Shown here piece by piece: positions 23,591 to 33,376 of a stretch of DNA of 64,000 nucleotides. Origin of the DNA: Polynucleobacter sp. MWH-UH24A (GTDB taxonomy: Bacteria > Pseudomonadota > Gammaproteobacteria > Burkholderiales > Burkholderiaceae); NCBI RefSeq assembly GCF_018687475.1, contig NZ_CP061292.1:1612001-1676000 (forward strand), read 5' to 3'. A program made the position numbers and the translations under genes. The notes under the pieces are model-generated. The model saw nothing but the letters and a program-made list of their open reading frames with translations, searched no databases and was not told the DNA's origin. How positions within the stretch are numbered: position 1 is the stretch's first letter; every line of letters begins with the position of its first letter.

Positions 23591-23926
23591 ATGGATGCTG
23601 CCGCTATTCAAAACCTATTAACCGTCCAAAACATCACGGTTTTTGTATTAGCCATTTTTGTGGGCTACCACGTGGTGTGGAATGTTACGCCTGCCTTACA
23701 TACCCCACTTATGTCGGTCACCAATGCAATTTCAGGAATCATTATTGTGGGTGCCATGCTGCAAACTGAAGTCATCAATGGCGATGAAATTACCTTAACG
23801 AGCTTGATTGGAGCGCTAGCTATTTTTCTAGCGTCTATCAATATCTTTGGTGGTTTTATGGTAACGCGGCGAATGCTTGAGATGTTCAAGAAAAAAGCTC
23901 CGAAGAATGAATCGGCTGGTCACTAA
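23591..23926 (+). CDS. pntAB: NAD(P) transhydrogenase subunit alpha part 2 (PntAB)
   Basis: PntAB is the small membrane part of the split alpha subunit, here 111 residues with three hydrophobic segments and the conserved [31 protein letters not shown] motif region. The ATG at 23591 was preferred to a longer frame at 23540 because it follows a GAAGGAACC ribosome binding site and the longer start would overlap pntAA. It sits 17 bases after pntAA and 14 before pntB. Confidence 0.95.
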   Translation: MDAAAIQNLLTVQNITVFVLAIFVGYHVVWNVTPALHTPLMSVTNAISGIIIVGAMLQTEVINGDEITLTSLIGALAIFLASINIFGGFMVTRRMLEMFKKKAPKNESAGH

Positions 23927-23940
23927 TAAGAGAGCACATC

Positions 23941-25305
23941 ATGTCAAACTTCACAGCCATTTCTTATCTCGTCTCATCCGTGCTATTTATTTTGGCACTT
24001 AAAGGACTCTCGTCCCCAACCACCTCGCGCCAAGGCAATGTCTACGGTATGGTTGGGATGGCACTCGCCGTCATTACCACCTTTCTAGTCCCGTCATTTA
24101 AGCCAGTCTATTGGTTAATTGGGGGAGCAATTATCGCTGGCGCCATCATCGGTTCAATTGCCGCGCAGCGCGTGCAAATGACCAAGATGCCCGAGCTTGT
24201 CGCCTTAATGCACTCTTTCGTCGGTTTGTCGGCAGTATTAATTGCGATTGCTGCGGTCTTCAATCCTGCTCAGGCCCATAGCGGCGCCCAAAAAATTGAG
24301 TTATTTATTGGCGCTTTCATTGGAGCAATTACCTTTACAGCCTCTATCATTGCGTTTGGAAAACTCTCTGGTAAGGTCAGCGGTAAACCAGTGAGCTTTT
24401 CAGGGCAGCATTTACTCAACCTGATCATGGCGATCTTGATGGTCGCTGCGGGCATTGCGTACTTCCTCACCGATAGTCACGCTGCATTCTTGGTCATGTG
24501 CGCGATTGCGTTGGTACTTGGTGTGACCTTAATTATTCCAATTGGTGGCGCTGATATGCCAGTGGTAGTCTCAATGCTCAACAGCTACTCCGGTTGGGCA
24601 GCCGCTGGTATTGGTTTTACCCTCAACAATCCAGTGCTGATTATTGCGGGTGCTTGCGTTGGATCCTCCGGTGCGATTCTGTCGTACATCATGTGTAAGG
24701 CCATGAATCGCTCGATTACCGCTGTTCTACTCGGCGGCTTCGGTGCGGAAGCTGCTGCCGGCGGTGACGATGGCGGTCCTAAGAATTACAAAACAGGTTC
24801 TGCAGAGGATGCTGCCTTCTTAATGACTAATGCCGATACGGTGATTATTGTTCCAGGATATGGCCTAGCGGTAGCACGTGCTCAGCATGCCCTCAAAGAG
24901 CTTACCGAGAAGTTAATTCATCATGGTGTAACGGTTAAGTACGCCATCCACCCTGTTGCTGGTCGTATGCCAGGACATATGAACGTTCTCCTAGCAGAGG
25001 CGGAAGTTCCGTACGACCAAGTATTTGAGATGGAAGACATTAACAGTGACTTTGGACAGGCAGACGTGGTCTTGGTTCTGGGTGCCAATGACGTGGTAAA
25101 TCCAGCGGCACGCACTCCCGGTAGCCCAATCTTTGGTATGCCAATTTTGGAAGCGTTCAAAGCTAAAACCATCATCGTGAATAAGCGCTCCATGGCAGCC
25201 GGCTACGCTGGTCTCGACAATGAGCTCTTCTACATGGACAAAACCATGATGGTCTTTGGTGATGCCAAGAAGGTGGTGGAGGATATGGTCAAAGCGGTGG
25301 ATTAA
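23941..25305 (+). CDS. pntB: NAD(P) transhydrogenase subunit beta (PntB), 3' end shared with island attachment site
   Basis: PntB holds the rest of the proton channel and the NADP(H)-binding domain III, making NADPH at the expense of the proton gradient. Eight or nine hydrophobic segments are followed by the NADP motif IVPGYGLAVARAQHALKEL and the phrase VLVLGANDVVNPAA. Length is 454 residues and the reading frame is intact. Its last 97 bases (25207-25303) are repeated at 30677-30773 with only four differences, all at third codon positions. The current C-terminus was therefore probably supplied by an integrated element. After the stop there is only a hairpin without a T run, not the clear terminator found beyond the second copy. 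Confidence 0.96.
   Translation: MSNFTAISYLVSSVLFILALKGLSSPTTSRQGNVYGMVGMALAVITTFLVPSFKPVYWLIGGAIIAGAIIGSIAAQRVQMTKMPELVALMHSFVGLSAVLIAIAAVFNPAQAHSGAQKIELFIGAFIGAITFTASIIAFGKLSGKVSGKPVSFSGQHLLNLIMAILMVAAGIAYFLTDSHAAFLVMCAIALVLGVTLIIPIGGADMPVVVSMLNSYSGWAAAGIGFTLNNPVLIIAGACVGSSGAILSYIMCKAMNRSITAVLLGGFGAEAAAGGDDGGPKNYKTGSAEDAAFLMTNADTVIIVPGYGLAVARAQHALKELTEKLIHHGVTVKYAIHPVAGRMPGHMNVLLAEAEVPYDQVFEMEDINSDFGQADVVLVLGANDVVNPAARTPGSPIFGMPILEAFKAKTIIVNKRSMAAGYAGLDNELFYMDKTMMVFGDAKKVVEDMVKAVD
25207..25303. repeat. Left attachment repeat (3' end of pntB, copy joined to pntB)
   Basis: A 97-bp segment coding the last 32 residues of PntB matches 30677-30773 at 93 of 97 positions. Mismatches are at 25212, 25221, 25278 and 25296, each a synonymous change (Gly, Asn, Val, Ala). 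A truncated integrase gene begins 84 bases further on, the usual arrangement of an integrase-proximal att site. Confidence 0.85.
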
Positions 25306-25313
25306 GTCTAGAT

Positions 25314-25332
25314 AGCCTTACCCAGTAAGGCT
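25314..25332 (+). other. Hairpin after the pntB stop
   Basis: AGCCTTA at 25314-25320 pairs with TAAGGCT at 25326-25332 around a 5-base loop. The following bases are A-rich rather than T-rich, so it is a poor intrinsic terminator. It could protect the pntB mRNA end or belong to the integrase-binding region of the att site. Confidence 0.4.
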
Positions 25333-25386
25333 TGAAAGCAAAAAAGAATATGAAAGGCCCAAATCTGTCCCACTAACGGGGGAGAA

Positions 25387-25788
25387 ATGGCAACATTTAG
25401 AAATCGGAACGGGCGGTGGCAAGCCCGTGTTCGTCGCAAAGGGCAGCAGCCCGTCAGTAAGTCTTTCAAAAATAAAGAACATGCTCAGCGTTGGGCTAGA
25501 CAAGTCGAAACTGAAATCGATAAAGGTTCATATACCAATCAGGTCTTAGCCGAAAAGTCACTCTTTAAGGATGTAATTGCAAGATATATTGAGGAGGTTA
25601 CTCTTAAAACTCGAAGTATGCGGGAGGATACCTATCGACTCAAAGCGTTGGCAAGACACCCCATAGCAAACTTATGTATGACTGCCCTAACCCCAATGAG
25701 GGTTGCCGAGTATCGGGACGAGCGCCTTGATTTAGAGGACCCAGCACAACTATTGGAAGCTATCGCAAGAACAGCTAAAAAATCCTAG
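25387..25788 (+). pseudogene. Truncated tyrosine-type phage integrase
   Basis: The 133-residue product has an N-terminal arm-type DNA-binding segment (MATFRNRNGRWQARVRRKG) and the start of a SAM-like core-binding domain (LFKDVIARYIEEV to MRVAEYRDERL). It then ends with about 20 unrelated or C-terminal residues. The whole catalytic domain with its Arg-His-Arg-Tyr residues is absent, probably through an internal deletion that kept the frame open. A GGGGGAG ribosome binding site lies before the ATG. It sits just inside the left att repeat. It cannot recombine DNA by itself, but an N-terminal fragment could still bind arm sites (inference). Confidence 0.8.
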
Positions 25789-25789
25789 A

Positions 25790-25981
25790 CTATCCCATAC
25801 CCTCTATGAAGGTCTCAATATACCTATTAATTAAATCACCACTACTGGAAATAACTGATTTATGTCCAAAGATTGTAAATTTGCAGACCTGAAGAGCAAC
25901 TAGCTCACCAGAGCTTGGTTGTTGATCAGTGAGCTGATAGCCCTGAATTAGGTTTTCAGGCCCACTCTTATAAGGTGGCAT
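25790..25981 (-). CDS. Hypothetical small protein, doubtful
   Basis: A 63-residue open frame faces the integrase remnant tail to tail. No family was recognised. It has no ribosome binding site before its ATG and no transmembrane segment. It is listed because it fills most of an otherwise empty 230-base stretch inside the island. It may equally be a decayed fragment or chance. Confidence 0.2.
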   Translation of the reverse strand: MPPYKSGPENLIQGYQLTDQQPSSGELVALQVCKFTIFGHKSVISSSGDLINRYIETFIEGMG

Positions 25982-26017
25982 ACTTATGTAATAAAAAACA
26001 CTAAGGCACTTAAAAGT

Positions 26018-26836
26018 ATGACTGCTGAAATTTATTGCAGACTATGTGGGAACATAGCTAAATTTTCGTTCCAAAAAAGAATTCTAAGTAAGTATGATGT
26101 TGAGTACTTTCATTGCCAAACATGCGCAGCCCTTCAAACTGAAAATCCTTATTGGCTTGAAGAAGCATATCAACCCATTAATGAGCAATTAGATACCGGT
26201 CAATTTATCCGTTGCCTGCATAATGCAGCATTTCTTGATGCACTCACTTCTCAGTTGAATTTATCTATTGAAACGCTTATAGATTATGGATGCGGCTCTG
26301 GTCTAACCGCTAGAATACTTAGGGATATTGGAATTAATGCCTACGGGTACGACACTTACTCAACACCTAGACTACTGATGGGATTTCAAAAAGAAAATTT
26401 AGAGGGGGCCGCAATAATTAATCTTTGCGAAGTTGCAGAGCATTTTCCCAACCCTAAATCTAGCTTTGATAATATTTTTTCCTGCAATCCAAAAATTGTG
26501 GTTGTGCAAACAGGAATTTTTAATGAGCCAGATGTTAGCTGGAGTTACTTAGCACCTGAACATGGACAACATATTTTCTTCTATTCAGAGAAAACTATTT
26601 CATACTTGGCCAAAGCACACTGTATGGCTGCAACCTTCATTCAAGGGTATATTATTTTTATCAAGATTGAGCTTTTGGAGAGTTTATTCATAAAAAACAC
26701 TAACACTTTGAAAGTAGATTTTGTATCAAAATTGAATCAATCGATACAAAATCTGTTTAACAAAATTTTAACTAATGGCTATAAGTACGCTATTAATGAT
26801 AATTTAATGTTAACTAAGTCTTTACAAATACGTTAA
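26018..26836 (+). CDS. Class I SAM-dependent methyltransferase with N-terminal zinc ribbon
   Basis: Four cysteines at positions 7, 10, 33 and 36 (CRLC and CQTC) form a probable zinc ribbon. Motif I of the Rossmann SAM fold is LIDYGCGSGLTARIL around residues 87-101, and NLCEVAEHFPNP matches the motif common in Methyltransf_23-type enzymes of polysaccharide and lipid clusters. Length is 272 residues. The coding sequence is AT-rich. It overlaps the convergent glycosyltransferase by four bases at the stop. The acceptor is unknown. Sugar, glycan or lipid methylation fits the glycosyltransferase neighbours (inference). Confidence 0.8.
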   Translation: MTAEIYCRLCGNIAKFSFQKRILSKYDVEYFHCQTCAALQTENPYWLEEAYQPINEQLDTGQFIRCLHNAAFLDALTSQLNLSIETLIDYGCGSGLTARILRDIGINAYGYDTYSTPRLLMGFQKENLEGAAIINLCEVAEHFPNPKSSFDNIFSCNPKIVVVQTGIFNEPDVSWSYLAPEHGQHIFFYSEKTISYLAKAHCMAATFIQGYIIFIKIELLESLFIKNTNTLKVDFVSKLNQSIQNLFNKILTNGYKYAINDNLMLTKSLQIR

Positions 26837-27696
26837 AAAAGCATCCCCCTAAATGCAGATGGAGGAAAACTCATTCCAGAATTAACTCCATTGATTAGTT
26901 TGGGATAAATAAACATCTCCCCACCCTGACTTTTAATCCCAGAATGAAAATGTACATGCTCGCACACTTGCCATCTAGCGTAGCATGGGGTCCCATCATC
27001 TAATGGTACTATTTTTGTTTTCGAGCCAAGATAAGGATTGGGGTTATTTAGCACATAATCCATTTTGTAAATGCCGAAACCTCCAAATGCCGAATCAACT
27101 TTAATTGGCCCCAAGGACTCATCAATAGAAAAGACACGTTTTGCAAATGTTTGATCGAAAGCAATCTCATCGGAACATTTATGCTCAATAACATAATCTA
27201 AAACCTCCTCCCATATATCAATCGGGCATTGTGACGGTAGACGAAGAGCCCACATATCGTAATAAGTTCCTCTTTGGTTTGCAAAGACCGCCGCCCTAGT
27301 CGGCGAAGCATTTAAGAACTCAATCGCATTCGATACGTCTTGAACATCAATTAAATGCATACCAATATCATCCATATCTAAGACGACTAAATAATCAAAA
27401 TCTCGCAGCCAAGCATAGTGCCTAATTGTTTCAATATAAGCATTGCGAATCATTTCAAGTCTGATAGTTCTGATGGGAATTGCTTTTAAACCATCTAAGC
27501 TAATCAAGTGAAAATTTGATTTGGTGCTGCCCCAGTCTTTCAGTATCTTTTTTGTATTATCTGTTGAATCATTTTCAATAAAAATGTAAGCAGCTTCAGA
27601 AAAAATCTTTGTAAGATTCTCTATATTCCTAAATACTGCAGGCAAATAGTTTTCAGCGTTCTGCACCGCCCCAGCAAAAATAATTTTAGATAGCAT
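26833..27696 (-). CDS. Putative glycosyltransferase, CAP59/mannosyltransferase-like
   Basis: The N-terminus (IIFAGAVQNAENYLPAVF, then FIENDSTDNT near residues 39-48) resembles glycosyltransferases of the CMT1/CAP59 type (GT69-like) found in bacterial and fungal polysaccharide clusters. LDMDD at residues 106-110 is a DXD-like metal site. CEHVHFH near the C-terminus could supply further ligands. Length is 287 residues, with no membrane helix. The gene follows the OGT-like gene on the same strand after 119 AT-rich bases, so they may be cotranscribed. The family call is from memory and only moderately sure. The substrate is unknown. Confidence 0.65.
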   Translation of the reverse strand: MLSKIIFAGAVQNAENYLPAVFRNIENLTKIFSEAAYIFIENDSTDNTKKILKDWGSTKSNFHLISLDGLKAIPIRTIRLEMIRNAYIETIRHYAWLRDFDYLVVLDMDDIGMHLIDVQDVSNAIEFLNASPTRAAVFANQRGTYYDMWALRLPSQCPIDIWEEVLDYVIEHKCSDEIAFDQTFAKRVFSIDESLGPIKVDSAFGGFGIYKMDYVLNNPNPYLGSKTKIVPLDDGTPCYARWQVCEHVHFHSGIKSQGGEMFIYPKLINGVNSGMSFPPSAFRGMLF

Positions 27697-27815
27697 TTAA
27701 TTATTCACATTTAAATACTGAGTCATTCAATATTAAATAATGTTTTTCGAATAAATCGTACTAAATAAAAATTTATTTAAAAAAATCATAGAATAGTTAT
27801 GTTAGATTGATTTAG

Positions 27816-30311
27816 CTAAATAACAATATAGTCCGGTTGTAAATCAGCCTGATATCTTTCATACATTTTTATATAAGCAGTTTCGAGGTTTTTAGCAAAG
27901 AGCTTAGTATCAAATAGAGAACTGCTTAATCGATTACGGACTAACTTTTCTTTAATCGAAGCCAATTTTTGTGGGGACTTTGCCAAATCAATTGCCATGG
28001 CTTCATATGTTTCTTGAGTATCTTTAATAAGCTCTGGTAGACCAATCGTATTTAACAAGCTTGAAGCCACTCGACTAGCAAAAGATTCTCCCAATAAAGT
28101 GAGAACAGGAACTCCTGATTTCAAGGAATCAACAGCAGTAGTATGTGCATTATAGGGGCTAGTATCTAAAAATAAATCTGCAAGTTTATATCTTGCTAAA
28201 TGATCTGCCATCAGTTCTTCTCTTTTGGCAAAAATTATTCTGCTCGATTCAAGTCCACGGCTTTCAAATTCGGTTACTAAGTTAGTCCTAAAGTATTCAT
28301 TATTTTCTGAAACCCATAAAACACTATTTCTTACTTGTTTTAATATCCTTGACCAACTATCTAAAACCTGATAATTAAATTTATAGTCATTATTAAAACA
28401 ACAGAAAACAAAAGCATTTCGGGGTAACTTACACTCCTCTCTTGTAAATATGCGAGATGAGGCAACTCTCGTAGAGTCGTCGACGATATACGTATCAGGG
28501 AGATGTACTACTTTTTCAGAGTAAAAATGTTGATGCGAATCTGGAATTATAGTTTTATCAGCCACAATGTAGTCGATAAAATCAGTACCAATTGTCCCAG
28601 GATAGCCCAACCAATTGACCTGAATAGGGGCAGCTCGGTGTGAAAAAATTTTAGTTTTAGAGTATTGCGTAGAACCAGCTAAATCAATGGCTATATCTAT
28701 CTCTAACTCCCTGGCTAATTTAGCAATATCTCGCTCTAACATATTCTCAGTATCTATAAATCTATCAAAAACTTTTCGTAAACGTAAATTCATTTCATCA
28801 CCAGTTGAAGCTTTTTGTAATGAGAATGCGTATACTTCAAATCTTTTTCTATCGTGAATTTCAAAAAGCTCGGAGGTTAGAAATGAAACTGGATGATTTC
28901 GAAAGTCAGGGGAGAAATATGCAATTCGAATTTTATCTCTTTTAGTTAACTTTGGAATGGGCCCCAAAATAGGATTTGCTGGATATTTATGTTGAGCATA
29001 AATCTCAGAACATTTTTTATGCAAAAAAGCATCATCAATCAAGCCAAGAAGATTGAAGGGATGAATAACTTTCTGATTTACCTTAATTTTTTTAGCGATA
29101 TTTTCCATATAAGAATCCAGGCTTGACCAATCGCAGACCTTCATTTTTATATGAAGCAAATCTCCAAGTATCCAATCAACATCTGGATTCAGCTTTTGTG
29201 CTTTTTCATAGTGTGCAATCGCCTCATCATAACGCTTTAGTTCATTGAGTGTGGCACCTTTGTTAGCCCAAGCTTCGTGATAATCAGGTTTAAGGCTTAA
29301 CGCCTTATCGTAGTGTGCAATCGCCTCGTCATAACGCTTTAGTTCATGCAAAGTCACGCCTTTAATAGCCCAACTCTCAGCATAAGTAGATTTAAGGCTT
29401 AACGCCTTATCGTAGTGTGCAATCGCCTCGTCATAACGCTTTAGTTCATGCAAAGTCACGCCTTTATTAGCCCAAGCTTCGTGATAATCAGGTTTAAGGC
29501 TTAACGCCTTATCGTAGTGTGCAATCGCCTCGTCATAACGCTTTAGTTCATTGAGTGTGGCACCTTTATTGACCCAAGCTTCGTGATAATCAGGTTTAAG
29601 GCTTAACGCCTTATCGTAGTGTGCAATCGCCTCGTCATAACGCTTTAGTTCATGCAAAGTCACGCCTTTATTAGCCCAAGCTTCGTGATAATCAGGTTTA
29701 AGGCTTAACGCCTTATCGTAGTGTGCAATCGCCTCGTCATAACGCTTTAGTTCATGCAAAGTCACGCCTTTAATAGCCCAGGCTGGAACTAAATTAGGGT
29801 TTATAGACAAAGCTTGTTCAGCAAAAGCCAAGGCTTCTTCGCATTTTTTAAGCTCTTTGAAGATTGCGCCTTTATTTAGCAGTGCCTCCGCGAAATTTGG
29901 CTTCAAACTAAGTGCCTTATTAAAACAATTTAAAGCTTCATCATGGTAACCTAAGTTAGATACGCTTTTTCCATAGTTTAGCCAAGCTTCTGGATTGCTG
30001 GGGGCTAACGCAACAGTCATCTTATGATTAATAAGAGCATCTTTATCATTCCCAGATTCGGAGAGTACTTTCGCTAGGTTGTAATGTATTGAAGCATCAT
30101 TAGGATGAATTCGAAGGGCCCTACCTAAATAATCAACAGCTTCCTTGTAATGACATTGGGAAGCTTTAATTAAACCGAGAATATGGAGAGCAGGAAGATT
30201 TTTTGAGTCAATCTGCAAAACTCTTTTTAGCATTAAATCGGCACTTTCAAGATTTCCAACCTGAAAGGCTTGGATGGCTTGCTGAAGGATAATTTGGGTT
30301 TGAGAATTCAT
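27816..30311 (-). CDS. TPR protein with O-GlcNAc transferase (SPINDLY/GT41) domain
   Basis: Residues 1-380 form eleven 34-residue TPR units. Units 6-11 (residues 177-380) are nearly identical in protein and DNA. The C-terminal half (about 430-825) is a GT41 domain: RIAYFSPDFRNHPVSFL, AAPIQVNWLGYPGTIGTDF, and the UDP-binding region ending in LFLDTSPYNAHTTAVDSL and GVPVLTLLGESFASRVASSLL. GT41 enzymes put GlcNAc or other sugars on Ser/Thr of proteins, or act on flagellin and surface glycans in bacteria. There is no signal peptide, so it is cytoplasmic. It is followed on the same strand by a second glycosyltransferase. A target protein is not evident in the window. Confidence 0.88.
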   Translation of the reverse strand: MNSQTQIILQQAIQAFQVGNLESADLMLKRVLQIDSKNLPALHILGLIKASQCHYKEAVDYLGRALRIHPNDASIHYNLAKVLSESGNDKDALINHKMTVALAPSNPEAWLNYGKSVSNLGYHDEALNCFNKALSLKPNFAEALLNKGAIFKELKKCEEALAFAEQALSINPNLVPAWAIKGVTLHELKRYDEAIAHYDKALSLKPDYHEAWANKGVTLHELKRYDEAIAHYDKALSLKPDYHEAWVNKGATLNELKRYDEAIAHYDKALSLKPDYHEAWANKGVTLHELKRYDEAIAHYDKALSLKSTYAESWAIKGVTLHELKRYDEAIAHYDKALSLKPDYHEAWANKGATLNELKRYDEAIAHYEKAQKLNPDVDWILGDLLHIKMKVCDWSSLDSYMENIAKKIKVNQKVIHPFNLLGLIDDAFLHKKCSEIYAQHKYPANPILGPIPKLTKRDKIRIAYFSPDFRNHPVSFLTSELFEIHDRKRFEVYAFSLQKASTGDEMNLRLRKVFDRFIDTENMLERDIAKLARELEIDIAIDLAGSTQYSKTKIFSHRAAPIQVNWLGYPGTIGTDFIDYIVADKTIIPDSHQHFYSEKVVHLPDTYIVDDSTRVASSRIFTREECKLPRNAFVFCCFNNDYKFNYQVLDSWSRILKQVRNSVLWVSENNEYFRTNLVTEFESRGLESSRIIFAKREELMADHLARYKLADLFLDTSPYNAHTTAVDSLKSGVPVLTLLGESFASRVASSLLNTIGLPELIKDTQETYEAMAIDLAKSPQKLASIKEKLVRNRLSSSLFDTKLFAKNLETAYIKMYERYQADLQPDYIVI
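29172..29783 (-). repeat. Six tandem 102-bp units coding near-identical TPRs
   Basis: The six units share almost all bases, including synonymous positions, around the residue core ELKRYDEAIAHYDKALSLK. Neighbouring TPRs in the same gene (units 1-5) are strongly diverged. This implies recent duplication or gene conversion and makes copy-number change likely. Confidence 0.9.
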
Positions 30312-30676
30312 AGTAAATATTTTATAGATACGTTACCACCTATTCCTAAGATGCAACCATAAATCAATATTTCTTGAAAAATATTTAGTCTTTTGAGCAA
30401 AATAAGATGATGGCGGTATCTAGTTGGGACCCATTTTAGAAATTGGGGGGATGGGCGTATGAATGCGCAACTCTAAAAAAAGCGAGGGGGTGCCCCCACT
30501 ACCTAGATCCAAATCCGCATGCTCCATCTATTCATTGCCTTAAAAACAAAGCTATGTTAATTTGTTTTCCTGGCCCATTTTGGGCCCACTTAGTATTTGA
30601 ATTTTGGGTGTATTTTTTTAATAGACAGATTTAGCTCTTCTTGTTCTTTTTTATACCGCTCTAAGTCTTTGTTTTT
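30312..30676. other. Non-coding right end of the island
   Basis: No convincing gene is present in this stretch. A TATAAA box about 14 bases upstream of the OGT-like gene start on the minus strand may be its -10 element. A GGCCC/GGGCC hairpin lies near 30572-30586 and a short G-run/C-run palindrome near 30486-30497. A 63-residue open frame at 30443-30634 on the plus strand has no family features. The stretch ends at the right att repeat. Confidence 0.5.
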
Positions 30677-30773
30677 GCTGGCCTCGACAACGAGCTCTTC
30701 TACATGGACAAAACCATGATGGTCTTTGGTGATGCCAAGAAGGTGGTTGAGGATATGGTCAAAGCAGTGGATT
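30677..30773. repeat. Right attachment repeat (displaced original 3' end of pntB)
   Basis: This 97-bp copy codes the same last 32 residues as PntB and then a TGA stop at 30773-30775, while the copy joined to pntB ends in TAA. It has no upstream coding part, so it is a gene fragment left by integration. The strong terminator 24 bases after it is the likely native pntB terminator. Confidence 0.85.
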
Positions 30774-30796
30774 GATCAATTCTTGTGAGTAATCAA

Positions 30797-30821
30797 AGGC
30801 AGCCCTCGGCTGCCTTTTTTT
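30797..30821 (+). terminator. Rho-independent terminator, probably the original pntB terminator
   Basis: AGGCAGCC at 30797-30804 pairs with GGCTGCCT at 30808-30815 around a 3-base loop, and the stem end runs into seven T (30815-30821). It overlaps the stop codon of the convergent lipoprotein gene by two bases. Confidence 0.85.
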
Positions 30822-31149
30822 ATCGAAAGCCTAAGCGATCCTTATCGGTTCGCTCTTGTCCGTCTACAAATAACTTTTTACATAAACCTGCCCCGCTACC
30901 ATGAGGCATTTTGCTGGCCTCCTTTTGCATCTTAAACATCGCCTCAAAACAATCGCGGCGATGGTCATATTGACTGATAACAGTTTTAACCTCTTTACCT
31001 TTATAAAAATAGGTGAAATCAAGCGTCCAAAATTGATCACCCAAGGGGATTGGCTCACCCTTTTTAAGAACGATCGGTTCTTGCTGCTTTACCTGTGGTG
31101 CACATCCAAACAGAAACAGTATGACTCCGATAGCTGTGATTTTATTCAT
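30820..31149 (-). CDS. Small putative lipoprotein
   Basis: The 109-residue product has a short lipoprotein signal peptide ending in LFGC, with the lipidated cysteine at position 16, and a soluble domain of about 90 residues with two more cysteines. No named family was recognised. It would be anchored in a membrane facing the periplasm. It lies just outside the island, convergent to the former pntB end and downstream of groEL on the same strand, but the groEL terminator separates them. Confidence 0.7.
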   Translation of the reverse strand: MNKITAIGVILFLFGCAPQVKQQEPIVLKKGEPIPLGDQFWTLDFTYFYKGKEVKTVISQYDHRRDCFEAMFKMQKEASKMPHGSGAGLCKKLFVDGQERTDKDRLGFR

Positions 31150-31206
31150 TAAAAATAGTCATTCATTTTTCGTAATGTCAGCCCATGGTATCCAAAATTT
31201 TCGGAA

Positions 31207-31232
31207 ATAAAAAGGGCAGCCTAGGCTGCCCT
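31207..31232 (-). terminator. Rho-independent terminator of groES-groEL
   Basis: A perfect 20-bp palindrome at 31213-31232 (AGGGCAGCCT and its complement) is followed on the minus strand by a U-rich run (complement of 31207-31212). It lies 22 bases after the groEL stop. Confidence 0.85.
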
Positions 31233-31253
31233 CTGTTTTGGACTGAAGTCTTG

Positions 31254-33226
<1,973 letters not shown>

Positions 33227-33349
33227 TCCCTCTCCTATGTTAGTAAGTATTAACTAATAAAATTTGCTGCCTCATTATCTCTGCACATCATGCTAAATAT
33301 ATGATTTATATAATTATTTTCATTGAAATGAAGTAATTTATAATCACTG

Positions 33350-33376
33350 TTAGCACTCTCGTGTAGTGAGTGCTGA
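33350..33376 (-). promoter_or_regulatory. CIRCE operator (HrcA-binding site) of groESL
   Basis: TTAGCACTC-N9-GAGTGCTGA matches the CIRCE consensus except for one base in the right arm (consensus GAGTGCTAA). It lies directly downstream of the predicted -10 of the minus-strand promoter, where HrcA binding would block transcription. No hrcA gene is in the window. Confidence 0.9.

Larger units (their letters stand above)
25207..30773. mobile_element. Integrated genomic island in the 3' end of pntB
   Basis: The segment is bounded by direct repeats of the pntB 3' end, begins with a tyrosine-integrase remnant, and carries AT-rich genes unlike the neighbouring core operons: a methyltransferase, a glycosyltransferase and a TPR/OGT protein. 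Removing one repeat and the DNA between restores pntB next to a strong Rho-independent terminator at 30797-30821. The integrase lacks its catalytic domain, so the element is probably immobile now. Integration into a transhydrogenase gene rather than a tRNA gene is unusual as far as I know. Confidence 0.8.

Noticed and set aside
30443..30634. 63-residue open frame on the plus strand near the right end of the island
   Set aside because: No family pattern, odd composition and no ribosome binding site. It lies in a stretch with hairpins and is better seen as non-coding.
25306..30676. tRNA gene or tRNA fragment as the island attachment site
   Set aside because: No cloverleaf-like segment or tRNA 3' end was seen at either border. 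The repeat is clearly coding sequence of pntB.
30590..30774. Minus-strand open frame running through the right att repeat into a Lys/Glu-rich tail
   Set aside because: It has no ATG, GTG or TTG start in a sensible position, and upstream it meets a stop in both the present and the reconstructed circular form. Most of it is antisense of pntB.
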